From DATCYZ01 sp036526195 (lineage in GTDB: Bacteria; Pseudomonadota; Gammaproteobacteria; Burkholderiales; SG8-39), in assembly GCA_036526195.1 (NCBI GenBank), contig DATCYZ010000163.1, positions 1-23,312 on the forward strand: a DNA stretch of 23,312 nt, given 5' to 3'. A model generated the notes under the pieces. It did no database searches and was not told the DNA's origin. It saw only the letters and a program-made list of their open reading frames with translations. Positions 17,151 through 23,312 of the stretch are shown piece by piece (position 1 is the stretch's first letter; each line of letters opens with the position of its first letter). The position numbers and the translations under genes are program-made.

Positions 17151-17438
17151 ATGCGACTGCTCACCTGGATCTTCAGGTTCCTGCTGTTCCTGCTGCTGCT
17201 TGCATTCGCGATGCGCAACCTCGAGCCGGTGACGCTGCGTTTCTACTTCGACATGGCCTGGGAGGCGCCGCTGGTGATGGCGCTGTTCGGCTTCCTCGGC
17301 GGCGGCGCACTGCTCGGCATCCTGGCCGTGGTCCCCAGCCTGTTCGGCCAGCGCCGCGAGATCATGCGCCTGCGCCGTGACCTGCGACGCACGGAGGGTG
17401 GGACGGCGAGCCTGCAGCCGCCGTCGCGGGACGCCTGA
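17151..17438 (+). CDS. lapA: LapA-domain inner membrane protein
   Basis: A 95-residue membrane protein with two hydrophobic helices (about 4-21 and 40-63). A short loop, NLEPVTLRFYFD, lies between them, and a basic, charged tail (67-80) is probably cytoplasmic. This is the LapA/YciS (DUF1049) layout. In E. coli LapA works with LapB in assembling and controlling lipopolysaccharide synthesis at the inner membrane. Here lapB follows 11 bp downstream, which supports the assignment. The gene is 57 bp after ihfB. Sequence conservation in this family is low, so the call rests on topology, the loop motif and context. Confidence 0.88.
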   Translation: MRLLTWIFRFLLFLLLLAFAMRNLEPVTLRFYFDMAWEAPLVMALFGFLGGGALLGILAVVPSLFGQRREIMRLRRDLRRTEGGTASLQPPSRDA

Positions 17439-17449
17439 GCGGCGGCGCG

Positions 17450-18628
17450 ATGGAATTCGAGTACTGGTGGCTGCTCGGGTTTCCGATCTTCTTCGGGCTG
17501 GGCTGGGTGGCGGCGCGGGTCGACATCAAGCACCTGGTGCGCGACTCCCGGGCCCTGCCGCGCTCCTACTTCACGGGCCTGAATTTCCTGCTCAACGAGC
17601 AGCCCGACAAGGCGATCGAGGCCTTCATCGAGGTGGTGAAGGTCGACCCCGAGACGGTCGAACTGCACTTTGCGCTCGGCAGCCTGTTCCGCCGGCGCGG
17701 CGAGTACGAGCGCGCCATCCGCATGCACCAGAACCTGCTCGACCGCACCGACCTGTCCGCGGAACTCAAGCTGCAGGCGCTCGCCGAACTCGGCGAGGAC
17801 TACCTGAAGGCCGGCATCCTGGACCGCGCCGAAGAGGCGTTCGCGCGGCTCGCCGACGGCGCGAACGGCGCCGGGGCGCGCCGCCACCTGCTCGACATCT
17901 TCGAGCAGGAGAAGGACTGGACGCGCGCCATCGCCATGTCCGCGGACCTGGCGCGCGAGTCCGGCGAATCGCGCAACCGCGAGGTGTCCCAGTACCACTG
18001 CGAGCTGGCCGCCGCCGCCGCCAGCCACTCAAAGCCCGAGGACGCGGCCCGGCACCTCGAGGCCGCCCTCGAGGCGAACCGCAAGTGCGTGCGCGCGAGC
18101 ATGCTGCAGGGCGACCTGGCGCGCGCCGCGGGCCGCACCGACGAGGCGATCGGGCACTGGACGCGCATCGAGACGCAGAACCCGGCGTACCTCGCGCTGG
18201 TGGCGCAGCGCCTGCTCGAGGTGCATCGCGAGGCCGGACGGCCCGACGAGGGCCTGCGGCTGCTGGCCGGCTACCTCGAGCGCTACCCGTCGCTGGACCT
18301 GCTCGACACCGTGTTCCAGTGCGTGCTGGAGACGCGCGGCGCCGAGGCCGCCTACACACTGGTGCGCGACGAGTTGCGCCGCAACCCGACGCTGCTCGGC
18401 CTGGACCGCCTGCTGGAAGCGCAGATCATCGGCGCCTCCACCCCGGAGCGGCGCCGCGACCTGGAACTGGTGCGCAGCCTGGTGCACGGCCACACGCAGC
18501 GCCTCGCGCGCTACCGCTGCGAGGGCTGCGGCTTCCGCGCCCGCCAGTTCCACTGGCGCTGCCCGGCCTGCGGCGGCTGGGAGACCTACCCGCCGCGGCG
18601 CACCGAAGAATTCGAACTAACCCCCTGA
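17450..18628 (+). CDS. lapB: Lipopolysaccharide assembly protein LapB (YciM)
   Basis: LapB is an inner-membrane adaptor that promotes FtsH-dependent breakdown of LpxC and so sets LPS output. The 392-residue product has one N-terminal membrane helix (about 5-22) followed by AARVD. Tetratricopeptide repeats fill about 37-320 (for example LNEQPDKAIEAFIEVVKVDP). A C-terminal rubredoxin-like metal site has C357-X2-C360 and C371-X2-C374 (CEGCGF, CPACGGW). All expected parts are present and the length is normal. It follows lapA closely and precedes LPS sugar genes, which fits its role. Confidence 0.96.
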   Translation: MEFEYWWLLGFPIFFGLGWVAARVDIKHLVRDSRALPRSYFTGLNFLLNEQPDKAIEAFIEVVKVDPETVELHFALGSLFRRRGEYERAIRMHQNLLDRTDLSAELKLQALAELGEDYLKAGILDRAEEAFARLADGANGAGARRHLLDIFEQEKDWTRAIAMSADLARESGESRNREVSQYHCELAAAAASHSKPEDAARHLEAALEANRKCVRASMLQGDLARAAGRTDEAIGHWTRIETQNPAYLALVAQRLLEVHREAGRPDEGLRLLAGYLERYPSLDLLDTVFQCVLETRGAEAAYTLVRDELRRNPTLLGLDRLLEAQIIGASTPERRRDLELVRSLVHGHTQRLARYRCEGCGFRARQFHWRCPACGGWETYPPRRTEEFELTP

Positions 18629-18639
18629 AAGGCATGGCC

Positions 18640-18681
18640 ATGAACCACCCGCTGCACCCCGACCGGCGCAAGCGCGCATGA
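18640..18681 (+). CDS. Possible 13-residue mini-ORF before ugd (hypothetical)
   Basis: Between lapB and ugd, AAAGG (18628-18632) is followed 7 nt later by an ATG opening MNHPLHPDRRKRA, whose TGA overlaps the ugd ATG (ATGA). An in-frame ATG at 18634 would add two residues. It could be a coupling peptide that delivers ribosomes to ugd, which has no good ribosome site of its own (only CGCAAGCGCGC). It is also short enough to be chance. Confidence 0.3.
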   Translation: MNHPLHPDRRKRA

Positions 18682-20024
18682 AGGTCACCATCGTTGGCAC
18701 CGGCTACGTCGGCCTGGTCACCGGGGCCTGCCTCGCCGAAATGGGCAACCACGTCTTCTGCCTCGATCTCGACGCCGCGAAGATCGCCGCGCTGAACGCG
18801 GGCCGCATCCCGATCTTCGAGCCCGGCCTCGAGCCGCTGGTGGCGCGCAATCGCGCCGCCGGACGGCTGGAGTTCTCCACCGACGTCGCCGCCAGCGTCG
18901 CGCACGGCGAACTGCAGTTCATCGCCGTCGGCACGCCCCCGGGCGAGGACGGCTCGGCCGACCTCTCGCACGTGCTTGCCGCCGCGCGCGCGATCGGCCG
19001 GCACATGGACGGCTATCGCGTGGTGGTCGACAAGTCGACCGTCCCGGTGGGCACCGCCGACAGGGTGCGCGAGGTGCTGGGCGAGGAATTGACACGGCGC
19101 GGGCGGCCGCTCGAGTTCAGCGTGGCCTCGAACCCGGAATTCCTCAAGGAGGGCGCCGCGGTGGAGGACTTCATGCGGCCCGACCGCATCATCGTCGGCT
19201 CGGAGGATGCGCGCGCCACCCGGCTGCTGCGCCAGCTGTACGCGCCGTTCCAGCGCAACCACGACCGCTTCATGCTGATGGACGTGCGCTCCGCCGAACT
19301 CACCAAGTACGCCGCCAACGCGATGCTGGCCACGCGCATCTCGTTCATGAACGAGCTGGCCAACCTCGCCGAGCGGCTCGGGGCGGACATCGAGAACGTG
19401 CGCCGCGGCATCGGCGCCGACCCGCGCATCGGCTACCACTTCCTCTACGCCGGGGCCGGCTTCGGCGGCTCGTGCTTTCCCAAGGACGTGAAGGCGCTGC
19501 AGCGCACCGGCACCGAGAACGGCGTGCCGATGCGCATGCTGGCCGCGGTCGAGACGGTGAACGAGGCGCAGAAGCACCGGCTGGCGGAGAAGATCCGCGG
19601 GCGCTTCGGCGAGCGGCTCGAGGGCCGGGTGTTCGCGCTCTGGGGCCTTGCCTTCAAGCCGAACACCGACGACATGCGCGAGGCGCCGAGCCGCACGCTG
19701 ATCGCGGACCTGCTGGCGGCCGGCGCCACGGTGCGTGCCTACGACCCGGTGGCGCACGCCGAAGCGCGGCGTCTCTACGCGGACGAGCCGCGCGTGACCA
19801 TCGTCGACAGCGCCACGGCGGCGCTCGAGGGCGCGGACGCGCTCGCCGTGGTCACCGAGTGGCAGGAGTTCCGCGCCCCGGACTTCGACGCCATCCTGCG
19901 CTGCCTGAAGGCGCCGGCGGTGTTCGACGGGCGCAACCTCTACGAACCCGCGACCATGCGCGCGCAGGGCATTGAATACCATCCCGTCGGGCGCGGCCGC
20001 GACGCGCCGGAGGCCGGACGGTGA
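18678..20024 (+). CDS. ugd: UDP-glucose 6-dehydrogenase
   Basis: Ugd oxidises UDP-glucose to UDP-glucuronate in two NAD+ steps, supplying capsule, exopolysaccharide or lipid A/core modification sugars. The 448 residues contain the Rossmann motif GTGYVGLVTG (7-16) and SNPEFLKEGAAVEDFMRPDR (151-170). The catalytic cysteine C266 is in GFGGSCFPKD, and a C-terminal UDP-binding domain has LWGLAFKPNTDDMREAPS. The length is typical. It sits between lapB and the heptose genes and overlaps hldA by GTGA. No 4-amino-arabinose or capsule gene is visible in the window, so the end use of UDP-glucuronate is unknown. Confidence 0.96.
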   Translation: MKVTIVGTGYVGLVTGACLAEMGNHVFCLDLDAAKIAALNAGRIPIFEPGLEPLVARNRAAGRLEFSTDVAASVAHGELQFIAVGTPPGEDGSADLSHVLAAARAIGRHMDGYRVVVDKSTVPVGTADRVREVLGEELTRRGRPLEFSVASNPEFLKEGAAVEDFMRPDRIIVGSEDARATRLLRQLYAPFQRNHDRFMLMDVRSAELTKYAANAMLATRISFMNELANLAERLGADIENVRRGIGADPRIGYHFLYAGAGFGGSCFPKDVKALQRTGTENGVPMRMLAAVETVNEAQKHRLAEKIRGRFGERLEGRVFALWGLAFKPNTDDMREAPSRTLIADLLAAGATVRAYDPVAHAEARRLYADEPRVTIVDSATAALEGADALAVVTEWQEFRAPDFDAILRCLKAPAVFDGRNLYEPATMRAQGIEYHPVGRGRDAPEAGR

Positions 20025-20950
20025 AGCCCGCGAAGAACGATCCCGCGACTGCACGGGTGCTGGTGGTCGGCGACGTGATGCTCGATCGCTACCTGTTCGG
20101 CGATGCCTCGCGCATCTCGCCCGAGGCGCCGGTGCCGGTGGTGCTGGTCGGCCGCGAGGAGGCGCGACCCGGGGGCGCGGCCAACGTCGCGCGCAACTGC
20201 GTGGCGCTCGGGGCGAAGGCGCAGCTGCTCTCGGTGATCGGCGACGACGAGCCGGGCCGCGCGCTGGCGGGCCTGATCGAGGCCGCCGGCGTGCGCGCCA
20301 GCCTGTACCGCGACGCGCGCATGGCGACCACGGTGAAGCTGCGCGTCATCGCCCGGCAGCAGCAGCTGATCCGCATCGACTTCGAGACGCCGCCCTCGAC
20401 CGAGGTGCTGGCGACCAAGCTGGCCGAGTTCGAGCAGGCGCTCGGGGAGTGCGACGCGGTGGTGCTGTCGGATTACGGCAAGGGCGGCCTCGCGCACATC
20501 GAGCGCATGATCGTGCTCGCGCGCGCCGCGGGCAAGCCGGTGCTGGTCGACCCGAAGGGCGAGGACTGGTCGCGCTACAAGGGCGCGACCGTGGTGACGC
20601 CGAACCTCGCGGAACTGCGCGTGGTGGCCGGCGGCTGGAAGGACGACGCCGACCTCGAGCGCCGCGCTCAGGCGTTGCGCGAATCGCTCGAACTCGAGGC
20701 CCTGCTGGTGACGCGCAGCGAGCGCGGCATGTCGCTGTTCCGCGCGGGTGCGGCGCGCCACGTGCCGGCCGAGGCGCGCGAAGTGTACGATGTCAGCGGC
20801 GCCGGCGACACGGTGATTGCAGCGCTCGGCGTGATGGTCGGCGCCGGCGCGAGCCTGGACGCGGCCATGGACGTCGCCAACCGCGCCGCCGGCATCGTCG
20901 TCGGTAAACTCGGCACCGCGGTCGCCACCCGCGAGGAAGTCTTCGGATAA
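20021..20950 (+). CDS. hldA: D-glycero-beta-D-manno-heptose-7-phosphate kinase
   Basis: HldA phosphorylates heptose 7-phosphate at C1 in ADP-heptose synthesis for the LPS inner core. The 309-residue product is a PfkB/ribokinase-family kinase with the signatures VVGDVMLDRYLFGDASRISP (residues 15-34), PGGAANVA (50-57) and DVSGAGDT (257-264), whose D263 is the catalytic base. It equals only the kinase half of E. coli HldE. The adenylyltransferase half is absent, so a separate hldC should exist elsewhere. The GTG start at 20021 overlaps the ugd stop (GTGA). hldD begins 3 bp after the stop. Confidence 0.94.
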   Translation: MKPAKNDPATARVLVVGDVMLDRYLFGDASRISPEAPVPVVLVGREEARPGGAANVARNCVALGAKAQLLSVIGDDEPGRALAGLIEAAGVRASLYRDARMATTVKLRVIARQQQLIRIDFETPPSTEVLATKLAEFEQALGECDAVVLSDYGKGGLAHIERMIVLARAAGKPVLVDPKGEDWSRYKGATVVTPNLAELRVVAGGWKDDADLERRAQALRESLELEALLVTRSERGMSLFRAGAARHVPAEAREVYDVSGAGDTVIAALGVMVGAGASLDAAMDVANRAAGIVVGKLGTAVATREEVFG

Positions 20951-20953
20951 GCC

Positions 20954-21958
20954 ATGTACATCATCGTCACCGGCGCAGCCGGATTCATCGGGTCGCGCAT
21001 CGTCGCGGCACTCAACCGCCGCGGCGAGCGGCGCATCATCGCGGTCGACAACCTCGAGCAGGCCGACAAGTTCCGCAACCTCGTCGGCTGCGAGATCGAG
21101 GACTACCTCGACAAGCGCGAGTTCCTCGCGCGCATGGAGGCGGGCGTGTTCGACGGCGCGGTGAGCGCGGTGCTGCACCAGGGCGCCTGCTCAGACACCA
21201 TGGCGACCGACGGGCGCTACGTCATGGAGAACAACTACCGCTACTCGCGCGCGCTGCTCGCCTGGTGCCAGGAGGAGTCGGTGCCTCTGCTGTACGCCTC
21301 CTCGGCCTCGGTCTACGGCGCCGGGCCGGTGTTCCGCGAGGATCGCTCGCACGAGGCGCCGCTCAACGTCTACGGCTACTCGAAATTCCTCTTCGATCAG
21401 CACGTGCGCGGCATGCTCGAGGGCCGCAGCGCACCGGTGGTGGGGCTGCGCTATTTCAACGTCTACGGCCCGAACGAGCAGCACAAGGCGCGCATGGCCT
21501 CGGTGGCCTTCCATGCCTTCCACCAGTTCCGCGCCGAAGGGGCGGTGAAGCTCTTCGTCGGCTCCGACGGCTACGCCGACGGCGCGCAGCAGCGCGACTT
21601 CGTGCACGTCGACGACGTGGTGCGCGTGAACCTGGAGTTCCTCGACGGCGCGGACCGTTCCGGGATCTACAACTGCGGCACCGGGCGCGCGCAGGGCTTC
21701 AACGAGGTGGCGATGGCGGTGGTGAACGGCGTGCGCGCGGCGCGCGGCGAGCCCGCCCTGCCGCTGGAAGAACTCGTCGCCAAGGGGGCCATCGTCTACA
21801 TCCCGTTCCCGCCGGCGCTGGTGGGCAAGTACCAGAGCTACACCCAGGCCGACCTCACGGCCCTGCGCGGCGCCGGCATCCAGCATGCGTTCATGGATGT
21901 CGCCAAGGGCGTGGGCGCCTACGTCGGCGAACTGTTGAAGGGCAAGGAGGCCGCATGA
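20954..21958 (+). CDS. hldD: ADP-L-glycero-D-manno-heptose 6-epimerase
   Basis: HldD inverts C6 of ADP-D,D-heptose to the L,D form used for the LPS inner core. The 334-residue short-chain dehydrogenase/reductase has the cofactor motif GAAGFIG (7-13), the ASSASVYG strand, catalytic Y140 and K144 in YGYSK, LRYFNVYGPNEQHKARMAS, and QRDFVHVDDV. These are specific to HldD (RfaD) within the extended SDR family. It follows hldA by 3 bp and its stop overlaps the cysM ATG, so the heptose pair and cysM are probably co-translated. Confidence 0.97.
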   Translation: MYIIVTGAAGFIGSRIVAALNRRGERRIIAVDNLEQADKFRNLVGCEIEDYLDKREFLARMEAGVFDGAVSAVLHQGACSDTMATDGRYVMENNYRYSRALLAWCQEESVPLLYASSASVYGAGPVFREDRSHEAPLNVYGYSKFLFDQHVRGMLEGRSAPVVGLRYFNVYGPNEQHKARMASVAFHAFHQFRAEGAVKLFVGSDGYADGAQQRDFVHVDDVVRVNLEFLDGADRSGIYNCGTGRAQGFNEVAMAVVNGVRAARGEPALPLEELVAKGAIVYIPFPPALVGKYQSYTQADLTALRGAGIQHAFMDVAKGVGAYVGELLKGKEAA

Positions 21959-22854
21959 ACCGCACGCTCGAGGACTTCATTGGTGAGACGCCGCTGGTGC
22001 GCCTGCAGCGCCTGCCCGGTGCCGCGGGCGCGCCGCGCAACAACGTCGTCCTCGCCAAGCTGGAAGGCGACAACCCGGCCGGCTCGGTCAAGGACCGGCC
22101 GGCGATGTCGATGATCCGGCGCGCGGAGGCGCGTGGCACCATCAAGCCCGGCGACGTGCTGATCGAGCCGACCAGCGGCAACACCGGCATCGGGCTGGCC
22201 ATGGCGGCGGCGATCCGCGGCTACCGCATGGTGCTGATCATGCCGGAGCACCTGTCGGTCGAGCGCCGCCAGACCATGCGCGCCTTCGGCGCCGAGATCA
22301 TCCTCACGCCGAAAGCGGGCGGCATGGAAGGCACCCGCGACCTCGCCGAGCGCATGGTGGCCGAGGGCAAGGGCGTGATGCTCGACCAGTTCGCCAACCC
22401 GGACAACCCGCTTGCGCACTACGAGACCACCGGCCCGGAGATCTGGCGCGACACCGAAGGCCGGCTCACACACTTCGTCTCCAGCATGGGCACCACCGGC
22501 ACCATCATGGGCTGCTCGCGCTTCTTCAAAGAGAAGAACCCGGCGATCCAGATCATCGGCTGCCAGCCCGAGGAGGGCGCGCAGATCCCCGGCATCCGCA
22601 AGTGGCCGGAGGCCTACCTGCCGAAGATCTACGACAAGACGCGGGTGGACCGGCTGGAGTACGTCAGCCAGGCCGAGGCCGAGGAAATGACGCGGCGCAT
22701 GGCGAAGGAGGAGGGCATCTTCGGCGGCATCTCCTCCGGCGGGGCGATGCACGTCGCGCTGCGGCTGGCCGCGACGCTCAAGGACGCGGTCATCGTCACC
22801 GTGGTCTGCGACCGGGGCGACCGCTACCTCTCCACCGGGGTGTTCCCGGACTGA
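21955..22854 (+). CDS. cysM: Cysteine synthase B
   Basis: CysM is a PLP enzyme making cysteine from O-acetylserine and sulfide or thiosulfate. The 299 residues show NPAGSVKDR with K46 as PLP lysine, the PLP phosphate site TSGNTGIG (73-80), MPEHLSVERRQTMRAFGAE, GGMEGTRDLA, SSMGTTGTIMG and a CDRGDRYLSTGVF end. Together these match CysM rather than CysK. The ATG at 21955 overlaps the hldD stop (ATGA), and AAGGAGG (21944-21950) lies 4 nt before it, the best ribosome site in the plus-strand series. The link to LPS genes is probably positional; cysM next to hldD is common in betaproteobacteria. Confidence 0.97.
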   Translation: MNRTLEDFIGETPLVRLQRLPGAAGAPRNNVVLAKLEGDNPAGSVKDRPAMSMIRRAEARGTIKPGDVLIEPTSGNTGIGLAMAAAIRGYRMVLIMPEHLSVERRQTMRAFGAEIILTPKAGGMEGTRDLAERMVAEGKGVMLDQFANPDNPLAHYETTGPEIWRDTEGRLTHFVSSMGTTGTIMGCSRFFKEKNPAIQIIGCQPEEGAQIPGIRKWPEAYLPKIYDKTRVDRLEYVSQAEAEEMTRRMAKEEGIFGGISSGGAMHVALRLAATLKDAVIVTVVCDRGDRYLSTGVFPD

Positions 22855-22874
22855 GCGCCGGAACCGTCCTCATA

Positions 22875-22890
22875 GTAACGTATATGTTAC
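22875..22890. repeat. 16-bp palindromic element, copy 2
   Basis: GTAACGTATATGTTAC lies 20 bp after the cysM stop and 50 bp before the exonuclease ATG. It differs by one base from the copy at 414-429 and has the same GTAAC/GTTAC arms. In this place it could act as an operator for the downstream gene. Confidence 0.6.
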
Positions 22891-22939
22891 CAAAAGCCCC
22901 AAACCGGCGTTCGGCCGGCCGTTCCGGCGCCGCGCGCGC

Positions 22940-23312
22940 ATGAACCCGGTCCTCGCCTTCGACATCGAGACGGTGCCGGATGTCGACGGGCTGCGCCGCC
23001 TGTGGGAGCTGCCCGACACGCTGGACGACGGCGAGGTCGCCGAGATGGCGTTTCAGAAGCGCCGCGCGCAGGCCGGGCACGACTTCCTGCCGCCGTACCT
23101 GCACCGCGTGCTGGTGATCTCCTACGTGATGCGCAACGACACCGGCGTGCAAGTGTTTACGATCGGCGCCCCGGAGTGCGACGAGGCCACCACCATCCGG
23201 CGCTTCCACCACGCGCTCGAGAAGCACGAGCCGCAACTGGTGTCGTGGAACGGCGGCGGCTTCGACCTGCCGGTGCTCAACTACCGCGCGCTGGTGCACG
23301 GCGTCGCCGCGC
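22940..23312 (+). CDS. Predicted 3'-5' exonuclease, PolB-like (3' partial)
   Basis: The frame opens with ATG at 22940 and runs off the right edge after 124 codons. It begins MNPVLAFDIETVPDVDGLRR, with the DEDD exonuclease motif I residues D8 and E10. It continues with VLVISYVM and reaches motif II as SWNGGGFDLPVL (D109), followed by YRALVHG. This is the pattern of the uncharacterised PolB-like exonuclease family (Pfam DNA_pol_B_exo2), predicted to degrade DNA or RNA from the 3' end with two metal ions. Motif III lies beyond the window. The biological role is unknown. It starts 85 bp after cysM, with copy 2 of the palindrome in the gap, and may be separately transcribed. Confidence 0.87.
   Translation, partial: MNPVLAFDIETVPDVDGLRRLWELPDTLDDGEVAEMAFQKRRAQAGHDFLPPYLHRVLVISYVMRNDTGVQVFTIGAPECDEATTIRRFHHALEKHEPQLVSWNGGGFDLPVLNYRALVHGVAA

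Noticed and set aside
22904..22918. CCGGC/GCCGG hairpin after cysM as a terminator
   Set aside because: Only a 5-bp stem and no T run on the plus strand.

Overview
This is an ordinary, gene-dense chromosomal core segment of a high-GC Gram-negative proteobacterium, most likely a betaproteobacterium. The evidence is a tmRNA tag reading ANDERFALAA, a beta-type OmpA with a short N-terminal domain and a Pro/Ala/Lys linker, and an LPS-heptose block ending in cysM. I cannot name the genus. I found no tRNA, rRNA, insertion sequence, prophage, CRISPR array or defence system.

Layout. Positions 1-410 hold the 3' part of an AhpD/CMD-like gene. It faces a minus-strand series: tmRNA (496-863), a MupP/Gph-type HAD phosphatase, ubiG, ompA with its own strong terminator, and an MTA/SAH-deaminase-family amidohydrolase. 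A divergent intergenic region (4449-4746) separates these from a long plus-strand series: gyrA, serC, serA-like, pheA, hisC, tyrA, aroA, cmk, rpsA, ihfB, lapA, lapB, ugd, hldA, hldD, cysM, and the start of a PolB-like 3'-5' exonuclease that runs off the window. Many junctions overlap as NTGA or are within 12 bp, so translational coupling is likely.

How the genes work together. gyrA leads a block for serine synthesis (serC, serA-like) and for aromatic amino acids (pheA, hisC, tyrA, aroA). Next comes a nucleotide/translation/DNA-architecture block (cmk, rpsA, ihfB). The last part serves the envelope: lapA/lapB set LPS synthesis, ugd makes UDP-glucuronate, and hldA/hldD make the ADP-heptose of the LPS core. 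cysM makes cysteine. From memory, the order resembles the Pseudomonas gyrA-serC-pheA-hisC-tyrA/aroA-cmk-rpsA-ihfB cluster with mtaD-ubiG-mupP beside it. Here tyrA and aroA are separate, and a serA-like gene and ompA are added.

The least explained signals are non-coding. A near-identical 16-bp AT-rich palindrome occurs in two intergenic gaps 22 kb apart. The rpsA leader has three tandem hairpins, each preceded by a Shine-Dalgarno-like GAAGGA, plus a possible leader ORF. An AT-rich patch in the end of cmk looks like an rpsA promoter. An 8-bp inverted repeat brackets the predicted gyrA promoter. GyrA has Val at the quinolone-resistance position 83. I see no convincing new multi-gene system.
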